Source: Shinisaurus crocodilurus (Eukaryota > Chordata > Lepidosauria > Squamata > Shinisauridae). From it: a stretch of 64,000 nt of DNA. The position numbers and the translations under genes were made by a program. The DNA is taken from NCBI GenBank assembly GCA_021292165.1, contig CM037876.1:37558575-37622574 (forward strand). The letters run 5' to 3'. The notes below the pieces were generated by a model. It did no database searches and was not told the origin of the DNA. It saw only the letters and a program-made list of their open reading frames with translations. Shown one piece after another: positions 46,278 through 56,757 of the stretch (positions are counted from its first letter, which is position 1; each line of letters begins with the position of its first letter).

Positions 46278-49200
46278 AGGTCTGCCTGAAAAGAAGTGGG
46301 ATGGTGTTCCACACCCCACTTTGGGTATGGCCTTGAGGATATCAAATAGTCACGGTGTTGTGTTGCCATGCAAGCAAGTACAAATTCTATCTAAGTGTTC
46401 AAAACAAAGAGTCAATTTGCATGAACCAGCAACTGCATGGCAGCCAATAACATGTTAGAAGTTGTTCCATATAGACAGCCAGTTCCCTTGTAGCCACTCA
46501 CCATGTAGGACCACAGTTTTTCTCTATGCCATCTACCAGAGACAGGGTTTGTGACTGTGTGGTGAAAATTAGAGGTACCACACATCGAACAGCTACATTG
46601 GCTGAGCAGCCTCCACATGGTTTGGATTTAATGCAATCACCATGTTGTTTCTTGGCTATATGAATCAGCCCTTAGCTAGAATGCTTTGTGAGACAGTAAA
46701 TTTGGTAATGATCCATATGGCTGAAATCTGTCAGAATGAGGACAGGCTGGAGTCTAGCCACTAGACAAACACTTATGTGCAAAATACTCATACTTAGTGA
46801 GTGATTACAGTGGAGATGGTAACAAGCGGGCGAGATGCAGGGAATGCTTGAACAAGGGTCATATTTATTTAATAAAAATAGGAGCTGCCAGGGATGTCTG
46901 TGTGGAAACGTTTAACTCCACAGGCAACTAGCTTGATCGGCTTGGGTGAACTGTGGACCAGAAAGCACCACTCCACTTGGACACACCTTTCTAAGTGAGC
47001 AGGGAGGACTTCCCATGTCACCCCCTCCAAAGGCCCCAAAACTCTTGAGTGGATGAGCTAAGTTAGCCCCAAAGGTGATCTGTATCTTGTCCATGGAAAC
47101 TGCCAGTTACCATAAAGGTGCTCTGGCTGCCCACCTATGCCTATTCCTACCTATATTTCCCACACATACCAGCCTTACCAAAATATGACCAAATTAACCT
47201 AACACCATGGTCCACCCTTAAGCAACACCTCCCTTCCTAATGCCAGTGTAGAGTAGGCTAAAACAAAACAAAACAAAAACACAACAACCAACAACCCTGC
47301 CACACAGGCTAATTTGGTAGCAGGTAAAAAAAATTCTTACTCAGCCCCAAAGTGAGTAGCTAACCCTACACTGAAATCAAGGATTGGCAGGTGGCAGCCA
47401 GAATGGCAGAGGCTGTGGGAAGGGTGCCACAGGCTCATACAGGCCTTGCAGCCCCACCCCTTGCATTGGTACATCAAATGTACAGACGCTCTGCCTCGTC
47501 CTGTCGCTAACACCACCGATGGCATGGGGGAATGGCTTTATTAAGATATATTAACATTTATGCATTGCTTCTACTAATTTTAATGTAAAATCCCTGGAGA
47601 AGCAAATATCCCTATTTTACACGTGAGTCATATTTTTGAAGAATTACCTATAAATGCCTAAATAAAAGTCCAAATCAGACTTGGTACTTGTACCCAGATG
47701 TCCACATTATTAGTAAAACAACAACAACAACAAAAAAAAACTACCGAAAGCCATTCCATGCCCTCATAACAACTTGGTGGATCAGATTAAAATACTAGTA
47801 GTCCAGCGTTTGTCTCCAGTGGATATTCAGATGCTGTTATGAAGTGAAACAGGGCAAGACAGAGGCAAGCAACCCTGTTAGTCTGTGGCAATGAATTCCA
47901 TCAACTGGTTGTGTGTCGCCCATGTGAAGTACAGTTTCCTTTTGTTTATGTCCTGAAATGATTGCCAGTCAATTTATCCAAACTCTGTCGATGCCATTCA
48001 TTCTTTTAAGATGATGAAAATAGGCTTCTGTTGCACCTGCTGCGAGAAACCTCATGACAAACATCATTTTGTGTCATATATATTACCTGAATTATTTTCC
48101 AAGTAAAACAACTGCTGAAATCTTGCAGTGAAGATTTTTTATTTTTTATAGCATAGCTAGCGGAATGCTGAGAATGAAGACCTGTTTCTGCATTTTCGTG
48201 CTGATGCCTGCCCTGGCCTCTGTCCGCTAGACAAGTTGTATAAACATGACACCACAAACATGGTGATACATTTGCTGTTTCTCATGCAGATACACATAAC
48301 TATCCTTTCTCGCATATGATTTCTTATCTTCACAGCCCCAATTAATGAAACCATAGGGCTGGAGTTCTCTGAGCAGAGCTCTGCTCACATGATCTTTAAT
48401 GGACAAAATGACTGTGTCCACACAATTTCTGAGTATCTGTGCCACCCACAGAAGTGTGTTTGGGGTGTCCCCCCACCCACTTTTGATATGACAGCAAGAG
48501 ATGTGCAGGGCTGGAGGAATGGCCGAAGCTTTTTCAGTCTCACTGTCCTCCTTTGAAAGTATTTTTAGCTAGACAGGCCTCTGAGCCCATCTAGCTTGCT
48601 TACCTTCTTGGGGGCTGGGCTGGCGACTGAGAGGCTTTAGGATCCTGTGGATCCTGGCCTCTCCTCCTCCCTCCCCTCCCCACCCACCAGCATGCCCCGT
48701 TTCCACCCTCCCCATCCTCTTCTGAGGTCGCTGATTGGATCTCTTCCTCTGTGCTCGTAGCTCTGCCTACAGGTATGGAGGAGGAGATCCGAAGCACCCT
48801 TTGGCACCCCAGATGCTGTCGAGAAGCTATAGAATTGTTCTCTAAGCCTAAATCTAACATTTGTAACTATTTGTCACTTTCTACTTTTTCACAAATCACT
48901 ACGATGTCTTACTTGCAACTAGGGATACTGAAGGATTTTGTTCAGTCTGTATTTAGAAGTGAACCAGCCGGATCGGCACATCCCAGACAAATGTGTGGAT
49001 TGGAATGCAGTTTTCCTTTGGATTTCACATTTCTTCAGATTTTGTGACAGAGCTCTCAGCTCCAAAGATTTACCAAAATACTTCTACAATGGTGTGTTTT
49101 TTGGATAAAATAAGTTTAAATATGTGTACAATGAGAGAAGCACAGGCTTTCTGAGGGGGAAAAAAGGACACATGGCCACCTTCTGCCTCAGGCTGCAGAT

Positions 49201-49311
49201 TCTGGGTATTCTCCACCCGCTTAAAAAAATTAGCTTGTCTCTGCGTCCTTCAACTCTTTTTGTGTATAGTTGGCTGTATGTTTGGTTATTTAAAAATATT
49301 TTAGTGCATTA
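46278..49311. other. No gene; mostly unassigned 3 kb
   Basis: No gene recognised. Small A/CAA-rich runs lie near 47260 and 47720. From 48560 to 48760 'cccatctagcttgctt' and 'ggatcctgtggatcctgg' resemble the palindromic core of element Z but are too diverged to delimit. Confidence 0.45.
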
Positions 49312-49746
49312 ACAGCACAATCCAATGTGGCTGCCCGTAACCCTCCGAATTCAGACAATTATGGGCATCCTATCGAGGATGGAAGGAGTGTGGATGCAAA
49401 GGTCCCCCCTGTACTTCTCCCACCCTGCAAAAGACTTAGACCGCCAATTACGGCCGTCTAAGTCTTTTGCGCCTGCCCACAAGGAGGATAGCCCGAAGCA
49501 CCACCAGGATACATTGGATCCTGGCGGAGCATCACTCCTCCCCTCCCTGCCCCCTGGAACGCCCACCCAGCAGCAGCTCCGAGGTCAGTCTCCTGACCTT
49601 GGAGCCACAGCCAGCATGGTTCTTTCCATGCCAGCTGCGAGGGTGGGTGCTCCGAATTTGGAGTCCGTGCTCCGATGTCGGAGCAAGTTTCTGAGGTCAG
49701 AGCTTGGACTCTAAATTATCCTATGGCAGTCTTGATTGCACCCTGA
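49312..49746 (+). mobile_element. Element Z, diverged copy
   Basis: Starts 'agcacaatccaatgtggctg', includes 'gcccgtaaccctccgaattc', and ends 'cctatggcagtcttgattgc' 'accctg'. The two ends are inverted versions of GGGTGCAATC. It confirms that element Z has terminal inverted repeats. The 129-aa frame across it is not supported as a gene. Confidence 0.65.
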
Positions 49747-50059
49747 GATGATGAAAAGGAAATGAAATGAAAACAAATGACTTTGACAGTGCACTTTGTC
49801 ACAGCAGTTTATGGATTTGTATGTATCATCTGTTTGGAGGAGGTGTCTACTAGAACGTCCTATGTAGTGGTATGTTCTATAATGTGTGTCTGTCACGTTG
49901 AGAAGGGGAACTTCTCACATACGGGAAGTGAGGCCAAGAACAGAAAGGGACAGGCCGGTGCAACCTAGGACGACTACACAGTTTGTTCAATAGTGTTGTA
50001 CTAATATTTGAAACCACAAAAAACTGACTGAGCAATGATGGAGGGGCAGGGCGGGTGGC
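49747..50059. other. No gene recognised
   Basis: Unassigned interval. Confidence 0.4.
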
Positions 50060-50590
50060 CAGGTGTACTCTTTTATGGAGGACAGTCCTCCATTTGAAGG
50101 GCTGCCAGAGGACTGTCCTCTATTTCGAAGGTGTCCTCTATTTGAATGGCTGTTCAGTCCCACAGTTTAAAGATAGTGAAGCATCAGAAAAAGAGCTGGG
50201 AATTGAAGTTATCCTTCAACACCTGGACAGCAGACTGTACAAGGCATTCAGCTTACCTAGCCACAAACTTCCACACTATAGTGAGATGTACTGAATTTCT
50301 ATTTAAATGATAATAATGTGGCTCACACTGGCTCAGCTTGTTTGAGCATGGAAAGCTAAGCAGGGTCAGGCCTGGTTATTACTTGGATGGGAGACCCATC
50401 CTCTAGTTTCCTGCATTGAGCAGGGGGCTGGACTCAATAGCCTTGTAGGCTCCTTCCAACTCTATGATCTATGAAATCTATACATATAAATTACCTTATG
50501 CAAATTTTATTAAAATAGTTATCCTCTCTTGTCCTGTTTTGGTGATGCATGTCCTCTTCTTTGGCGATTCCCAAGTGGCCCCGATAGGCA
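50060..50590 (+). mobile_element. Short DNA element, family Y, split by a SINE
   Basis: The outer parts (50060-50318 and 50479-50590) match the continuous copies at 34690 and 57588. The left holds 'catttgaagggctgccagag' and the right 'acatataaattaccttatgc' to 'ttcccaagtggcccc'. The middle is a 5S/CR1 SINE. Confidence 0.7.
50319..50478 (+). mobile_element. Chimeric 5S rRNA/CR1 SINE, copy C
   Basis: Plus-strand copy. The head 'gtggctcacactggctcagc' leads into 'aagctaagcagggtcaggcc' and 'tacttggatgggagaccc' (5S-like). Then come 'ctctagtttcctgcattgag' and the CR1 tail to 'aactctatgatctatgaaat'. It interrupts a family Y element, which defines both ends to within a few bases. Confidence 0.87.
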
Positions 50591-51530
50591 GGGGTGGGCT
50601 TGACATTGGCAACATAGGTATTTTATTCATATTACAATTGCAAGAAATGCAAAACATGAATTTGTGCATCACTTGTAAAACATCCGAAGATGGGGGGAAA
50701 ACAAGTGTGAGGCAAGAGAACAATAAATCTAATCTGTTCATAATCTCCATGAAATGTTTTGCGCCGAGCATAGTTCTCGGCGTTAGTGCCTTACAGGTAG
50801 ATGAATTCAATGATTTGTAGACAGGTTAGGATTTCCAAAATTAGGTCAAGCCAGAACTTCACAAGATCTGTTGGGTGTTTGCAAAAGAGAGGGAGGGAGA
50901 GATGACCTCAAAGTTAGCTCACTTTGAGTTCAAGTTCTGCCAAACAGCACTTTTGATTAAACTTTGGGTGCACCGCCTTGTGTTTAAAACTGAACCGCGA
51001 AAAGGAGAGATGCAGAAGTTTAAAATAACAGCGTGCAGATTTCTTTTTTAGAATTTAACGAATGAAAAACACTTGAGAAAATATCGGCAGGCAGGGGCAG
51101 GAAGAACAAACGGTAACCAAATTGGTTCCTGTGACAAACCATAACATTTACTTTAAACCATCAGCATGTTACTCAGTAAAAGTCAAGCTACTACTCTTTT
51201 AATAGATCCCAGGCCTTCTTAAACTCACAGGTCTGCCAGTGTTACCCAGGTCAAGAGCAGGTCAAAAAGTGAAAACCCATGTGAAAGTAAACTTTAAGAT
51301 ATCTGCTTTGGAAGAGCTGTAGCAGAGTGTCTCATCTGTGGAAAATACACTTCCGCTTTGTGAATCAGTATGGGTTTGTTTGACACACAGTGTACTTAAA
51401 AAGTCATATAGGTACACTAAGCAATATAATACTAACATGGCTCATACAAATCAGAATCCTGCTGTTTCAGTGACTGAATCTTATTTAACAAATGTTCCTG
51501 ATAGGGAGGTCTTTTAGGCACCTTTAAGCC
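50591..51530. other. No gene recognised
   Basis: Unassigned. Overlapping frames at 50464-50820 (+) and 50496-50810 (-) have no domain. Confidence 0.45.
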
Positions 51531-51630
51531 ATTAGCAGCACAATCCTAGGCATGTCTACTAAGAAGTAAGCCCCACTGAGGTTTAAATGAGGCTTACTCC
51601 CAAGTAAGTTTGTATAGGATTGCAGCCTAA
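51531..51630. mobile_element. Small palindromic MITE, family T
   Basis: About 100 bp. The ends 'ttagcagcacaatcctagg' and, inverted, 'ttaggctgcaatcctatac' surround 'aagaagtaagccccactgag' and 'gaggcttactcccaagtaag', which pair with each other. Best copy of its family here. Confidence 0.75.
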
Positions 51631-51783
51631 ATAAAACAAAATGTTCATGTATCTTCCCATTTCTTCCTTATGTTTGGTGTAAATGTACTGCTGTTTTGCT
51701 TTTTAAAACTTTTTCATCTTTTAAACATTTTCAAAAGATTTTTAAAACAAATATATTTCTCTTTCAGTACAAATTGGAGACAA

Positions 51784-51880
51784 TTAGAGCACAATCTTAT
51801 ATATGTCTACTCAGAATTAAATTTTATGGAGTTCAATGGGACTTACTTCCAGGTAAGCAGGTATAGGTTTGCAACCCTAG
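51784..51880. mobile_element. Small palindromic MITE, family T
   Basis: 'ttagagcacaatcttatata' at the left and 'gtataggtttgcaaccctag' at the right, with 'gagttcaatgggacttactt' between. It abuts a family P element. Confidence 0.75.
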
Positions 51881-51980
51881 GATGCAATCCTATGCATGTT
51901 GAGAGAGAAAAAAGTCCTACAACTCCCAGCATTGCCCCAGCCAGAACTTTTTTCCAGTCTCAACATGCACAGAATTGTAG
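51880..51980. mobile_element. Palindromic MITE, family P
   Basis: 'gatgcaatcctatgcatgtt' at the left, 'ctcaacatgcacagaattgt' at the right, with the inner 'cctacaactcccagcattgc' segment seen also at 25741 (inverted). Confidence 0.65.
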
Positions 51981-52332
51981 AGTATTTGAGAATAGATTAT
52001 GTCTAGTTGCAGGTGACAAAATCAGAATCAAGTAATAAAGCCCCCCTAATACGCAGCATTACCACACAGTATGAAAGAGGACATTGTTTTTTCTATTCCA
52101 TGTTTCCAGTGTTTGCACTTCCACTATTTCTTAAATGATACAGATGTTTATAAACTGGTCACCAGAAGTCCTACTAGCTTTGTATTACTGCTTTTCCACT
52201 TCAGATGAAATCCAAGCTCCCTAAAGAATGTTCAAGTAAAATGGGCTGTCAGGATCCTAGAAGCAGACTCTCTAATCAATTTTGTTATGTATATGTTATA
52301 AGTGCAAATAGCTGTTGTTTTTAAAATGTGTA
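51981..52332. other. No gene recognised
   Basis: Unassigned interval. Confidence 0.4.
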
Positions 52333-52334
52333 TA

Positions 52335-52585
52335 CAGTAATATCTTGGATTGCAAGTAACTTGGTTTGAGAGCGTTTTGCAAGACAAGCAATTTTTTAAA
52401 TATTTATTTAAAAATTTTTTAACTTGATATACAAGCGATGTCTTGCAATACAAGTACTGTAGTACGGCTTAAATTAAAAATCTCTGTACAAATTTTTTTG
52501 GGGGGATTTTGTTTTGATATAAGAGTGTTTTGGATTACAAGCACGTTTCCGGAACGAATTATGCTCTCAATCCAAGGCATGACTG
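52335..52585. mobile_element. Pogo/Tigger-like MITE (251 bp)
   Basis: The ends are 'cagtaatatcttggattg' and, inverted, 'cagtcatgccttggattg'. It is flanked by TA at 52333-52334 and 52586-52587. 'gagagcgttttgcaag' and 'aagcacgtttccggaacgaa' are typical of this kind of mariner-related element. No transposase. Confidence 0.8.
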
Positions 52586-52587
52586 TA

Positions 52588-53241
52588 CTAGGAGATGTCC
52601 CATTGGTTTGACAGGACGAATTAAGTTTGGGGATGATTGTGTGAGGGAAGAACCCTGCCATCTCTCCTTCTCCAGGTCCTTCCCTTTCTCAGCCCTGTCT
52701 CTCCTCCCCCATGCTGTTTTCAAAGTACTCTGAGACCAATACAGTCAGGGAAGTCACCCAGGAAAACCCAGTGTTTTTTGTGCACTACCCGGAGACATCT
52801 CACCTTCCTGCCTCTTGCCCTACTTATGTCAGCCTCAGCGCATGTCAGGATTGAGGCCTAATTTATATATGCAGTAGAATGAAGCTGATAGACTGAGGTG
52901 GTAGAATTCTGGAGCATTTGCATATCAGTTGCAAACCCACTGAAGCACTTTTATATGACTTGGGTTATTCTAATACCATACCCTCCAACATTTCACAGAT
53001 GAAAATAGGGACACACATGTGAATTTGTAAGAGGTATGGTTAAGCAACATGAAGATGTGATCAAGAGGGCGTGGCCAGGCAATATGAGGATGTGGCCAAG
53101 GGTATGGCCAGGCAACCAAAGGGTATGGTCAGGTACAAAAGTTATTAGAGGAAACACAGAAAACTGCAGTATTTTAAGCACAGAAATCTTTGAATTTATA
53201 ATAATATTTAACATTTAGATATTTCTGAGTGTGCAAAGTGG
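52588..53241. other. No gene; short tandem 'gtggccaggcaa' repeats
   Basis: Between 53030 and 53140 the phrase 'ggt(a/g)tggccaggcaa' recurs about four times at roughly 25-bp spacing, a small decayed minisatellite. The rest is unassigned. Confidence 0.5.
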
Positions 53242-53324
53242 TTCACAGGCAGGGCCGGATTAACATAGGGGCTATTGGAGCGGCAGCTCCAGGCCCAGAT
53301 CCCAAAATAGGCCCACAACAAATA

Positions 53325-53820
53325 GGGACGCCGCACGCGCGGCGCCGCGCCGCGCCGCGCCGGGGAAATGAGGACGCTCAGAGCGAGGTGACGTCCAGTC
53401 GCTCACCTGCGTGGGGCGTTGCCGGAGGCGAGCACGCCGGGGAGCAGAGGTTGCCGCCCATTGCCACCACGCTGGGCTGTAGAGAGCGGAGCGGCCCAGA
53501 CGCCAGAGAAGGGCGCAGCAGGGCGAGGACTTCCACCGCTCGCCACTGCCAGCCTCACCTCAAGCGCACGCACCCACCAGCGAGGAGGACATCTCTGACT
53601 GGAAGTGGAAGGAACTTCACGGAAGAGAAGTTCCTCGAGCGGAGCAGGCAGCTGCTTCCCAGCCCGCCCCCGGCCCCGCCTGCCTCGGCCTGCCGGGCCT
53701 CGCCTTCGCCGACAGCAAGCTCCCCCGCCTCCGCCGACAGCAAGCTCCTCCTCGCCTCATCCGGCTCGGAGAGCCAGCCAGCCAGCCAGCCAGCCAGCGA
53801 CTCCGGTAAGGGTTGCCCGC
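53325..53820 (+). promoter_or_regulatory. CpG-island-like block inside the hAT element
   Basis: CpG-dense DNA with a GCCGC pentamer array (53336-53362) and '(agcc)n' at 53772-53799. It ends in a strong 5' splice-site match, ccg/gtaaggg, with GT at 53806-53807. Together this resembles a promoter plus first exon. Whether it belongs to the ancestral transposon or was captured from a host gene cannot be told from sequence alone. No TATA box was seen. Confidence 0.4.
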
Positions 53821-53897
53821 ACGCACGCACGTGGCGCGCCTGCCTCTGCAGCATGCCTGGCTCTCTGGCTGGGCGCCGACGGACTCCCCCGGGTCAG

Positions 53898-54656
53898 CCT
53901 TTCCCAACTGGGTGCCCACCAGCAGTGTTGGACTACAACTCCCATCGTGCTGGCTGGGGGTGATGGGGGCTACAGTCCAGTTCACCTGGAGGGCGCCAGG
54001 TTGGGGGAGGGCGCCAGGTTGGGGGAGGACCCCCTTCACTTGCTTCACCCCCCCCAGGGGTGGGACCTCGCTTTGCCGCCTCCCCCTCAAAATCAGATGT
54101 CTACCCCAGAGTCTTGCCCCCTCCCCGGGAGATCCCCCTATGCCCCCTCCCCCAATCAATCGAAGAACGACCCCCTGCAAGGTCTGTTTGCCTCGCCCCC
54201 CCCATCCACTTGCTTGCACCCTCGCTTTCCTCCCTCCCCCCCAAAATCAAATGGCTACCCCAGAGTCTTGCCCTCCCCAGTCAGATGGGTCCCCCCTCCC
54301 CCAATCAATCGAAGAACGACCCCCTGCAAGGTCTGTTTGCCCCCCCCCTTATCCATCCCAAGCCCTCCCCAGGGTGTGTGATCCCGCCATACACCCTCCC
54401 CCCATCAAATGGCTACCCTGTAGTCTTGCCCCTCTCAGTCAGATGGGTTAATCCTCCCCAGGTGATTCTCCTCCCAATCAATCAAAAAACGACTCCCTCC
54501 AAGGTCCCATCTTAACCTCCCCCAATTCTGCTCCCCAAGATGTTGTGTACTCCCCTTCACAGGGGTCCCCCTCTGGTCCCCTGCCAATCAAAGGATGATC
54601 CTCCCCGCAGGGTCTGCTGAAGTTTGTCAAAGGGCGCCAGGTTGGGGGAGGCTGGC
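53898..54656. mobile_element. Hairpin hAT-type MITE inside the hAT, disrupted by tandem repeats
   Basis: The left end 'cagcctttcccaactgggtg' and core 'ggactacaactcccatcgtg' match the 136-bp element at 32629. Its right arm 'gggcgccaggttgggggagg' occurs at 53989 and again immediately after. It occurs a third time at about 54627, where it is followed by the proper end 'ctg'. The 600 bp between the second and third copies is a tandem array, so the MITE end has been split or duplicated by array growth. Confidence 0.6.
54030..54520 (+). repeat. C-rich tandem repeat, ~155-170-bp units
   Basis: Three units share 'ccccagagtcttgccc' (54105, 54260, 54417 in variant form), 'caatcaatcgaagaacgacc' and 'ccctgcaaggtctgtttgcc'. 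Spacing of the 'gtcttgcc' phrase is 154 and 158 bp, and of 'cacttgctt' 170 bp. The third unit is the most diverged. The proline-rich open frames come from this array. Confidence 0.8.
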
Positions 54657-55161
54657 CGGGTGGTGGGGTGGGTGGGGACTGGGAGTCTCTCGCTTCGCTT
54701 GCTGGCTGCGGCGCCTCGCCCCACTCTGCCGCCCCAGCCGGATTCTTGCCTCCTTGGGCTGCGCCGCCTCTCCTTGCCGCTCTGTAATGAGGAGGCCTCG
54801 AGGTTTGTGCAAGAGACTGAGAGGAGAGTCTACTTTCGTGAGGAAGTTAGTTTGCCTTTCTTCCTCCATCCTCCCAGCCCAACTTTCCTAGGCTTGCATA
54901 ACTTGCTTACTATGTCTTTTTTGCACCTCCCTTTCTTCATGTGTCCAATACTTTTTCCCTGTGCCATTCAATTTTATTACACATAACTTCATTTCTGAAC
55001 TTCTTGGTTTCTGTTTCTGTTTTGGCACTTTAATGGTAATTAAAATATTTAATTTGTTTTAGTATAAAATTGCGTCTTCATTTTATTTATTTCCATAAAA
55101 AGGCCCACCAAAATCCTCAGCACCAGGCCCATAATGCTCTTAATCCAGCCCTGTTCACAGG

Positions 55162-55536
55162 GCCACCCTGCAAGCTCCTATTTTCTCCACTCAGAAAAAA
55201 AACATCATGTGGGCTCTATTGTACTTTATTTTTTTAAAAACCAAGAACAACAACACGGTGATTGAACAATAATGCCAAAACAGAATGATGATGTTTGTTG
55301 CTGCTATTTGATGTAGTTGGGATTTTTTCTTTCTTTCTCTTGAGGAGGGTGTGTTTCTGCTAACTCCTGTCTAATGCATTTTAAAAAACACAATCCAAAA
55401 TCCTTGCAGAATAATCCTAATCATTACTGTAGAGAGCTTTCTCCGTTGCACTTAGCATGTGCTAGAAAAAGACTTTCACATGGGGTACACAGGTAGAGCT
55501 AAGTAAAATTTACCACTGCTCTGAAAACAGAATAAC
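55162..55536. other. No gene recognised
   Basis: Unassigned interval. Confidence 0.4.
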
Positions 55537-55628
55537 AATGCAATCCTATGCATGTGTACTCGGAAGTAAATCCTATTACGTTCAATGTGACTTACTCACA
55601 GGAAAGTGTGTATAGGTTTACATCCTAA
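55537..55628. mobile_element. Small palindromic MITE, family T
   Basis: 'aatgcaatcctatgcatgtg' at the left, 'gtgtataggtttacatcc' at the right, with 'cggaagtaaatcctattacg' in the middle. Confidence 0.7.
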
Positions 55629-55857
55629 AGTACAGAAGTCATTTCCATAAAACTGAAACCAGAACAACACAACACAAGCAAATGAGTTACTCCCACTTAG
55701 TTTCAGTGTCACCAGGGAGCCTGCTTCATGTTTTATACCAAAGGAAAGCACTCTGCAACATTTAGAAACAAAAGTCAAAGTTACATAGTGGATCAGTTGT
55801 GGATTTGGAAAGAGCAGGAAAAAGATAGCCTCAAAGCAAACTCGTACCTTTTATGTC

Positions 55858-55990
55858 AGGGGTGAGAATTGTTTAGCCCTCCAGATGTTTTTGGACTGCA
55901 ATTCCCAGCTGCCCTCACCAGCAGAGCCAATGGTAAGGAATTCTGGGAGTTGCAGTCCAACAACATCTACAGGGCCACTCATTTCCCACC
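55858..55990. mobile_element. Hairpin hAT-type MITE
   Basis: 'caggggtgagaatt' at the left and 'actcatttcccaccc' at the right. The arms have 'ggactgcaattcccagctgc' and 'gggagttgcagtccaac'. Target duplication not seen. Confidence 0.75.
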
Positions 55991-56420
55991 CATTTTCTGT
56001 AAACCAAATATTGACCACATTTAGCACACAGAAAAGTGCATGGACAAACAGAACTCCTTGCAGGGCAATCTCTTTCTTTTTGTTTTAAAATTGTCAAGAT
56101 TGGCACAAATTCATCAGGTGAAGCTTCCCACCCCACCCCACATGGAACTTCAGAGAGAAGGGGAAGTTTCTTGCATTTCCATCTGACATTGTAACCTCAC
56201 CTCTTAGAGACACAGAGTCAGCTTTGTTAGGAAATAAAATCTTTGGCAATATAAAGATAGGAATCATGTGATAAACTCATTTCTCCATCAGTCCAGGCCA
56301 GTGGGTGCAGCCTCCACCTCCTTTTCTTTTCACCCAGCTAATCCCTTTTGCGTGTGCACACATCGTCTCTGTTCCCTCCCTGCTTACTGCAGGTGTTCAA
56401 GCCTAAGCAGAGAGCTACTC
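55991..56420. other. No gene recognised
   Basis: Unassigned interval. Confidence 0.4.
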
Positions 56421-56497
56421 TTAAAGGGGCCATGGGCAAAATGGCAGCTAAGCTAAAACTGCAAGCTTAGCTGCAATTTTGCCCATGGCCCCTTTAA
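56421..56497. repeat. Palindrome, 34-bp arms
   Basis: Arms 56421-56454 and 56464-56497 pair at 33 of 34 positions around a 9-bp loop, aaaactgca. The arms start 'ttaaaggggccatgggcaaa'. It may be a small MITE; flanks give no clear duplication. Confidence 0.85.
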
Positions 56498-56520
56498 GGT
56501 CACCTTAAAGTAGCTTGCAG

Positions 56521-56582
56521 TTTATTTATTTATTATATTTGTTAATTGCCCATCTGGCCCATCACCCTCCAGTTGCGGGAGG
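56521..56582 (-). mobile_element. L2-like LINE 3' tail
   Basis: 'tttatttatttattatattt' then 'gttaattgcccatctgg', the same short tail as at 20071 and 36852. Confidence 0.7.
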
Positions 56583-56757
56583 CAGTGGAATTCGGAACTC
56601 TGCATGACAAAGTGAGAAGCTGTAATGGCTTAAGGGTTTTCGTGCTGATCCTGGCATTTTCGGGGCAATTGGAGACTATGTAATACCACAATCTCCATAG
56701 GAGCCCAGGTGGCATTAGTCGCTGCACTGATAGGTCTTTCCCAGTCCCACTACTATC

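Larger units (their letters stand above)
53250..55153. mobile_element. 1,904-bp hAT element with CpG-rich interior
   Basis: The ends are 'cagggccggattaa' and, inverted, 'cagggctggattaa'. The perfect 8-bp duplication ttcacagg lies at 53242-53249 and 55154-55161. The inner margins carry 'aggcccag' and 'aggcccac' type repeats. The interior is unlike the rest of the window: a CpG-dense block (53325-53900), a hairpin MITE, GC-rich tandem repeats, then AT-rich sequence. Frames of 244, 258, 212 and 200 aa cross it but look like GC-rich chance frames: they overlap on both strands and show no hAT transposase motif. It is non-autonomous as seen. Confidence 0.9.

Noticed and set aside
50345..50395. A real 5S rRNA gene
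   Set aside because: Only the middle of 5S is similar, the 5' and 3' parts differ, and the same piece fused to CR1 occurs three times, so it is a SINE.
53229..54515. Open frames of 244, 258, 212, 200 and 151 aa as possible genes
   Set aside because: They overlap each other on both strands in GC-rich, tandemly repeated DNA inside a hAT element, have no recognisable domain, and are rich in Pro/Ser/Arg as expected from composition.
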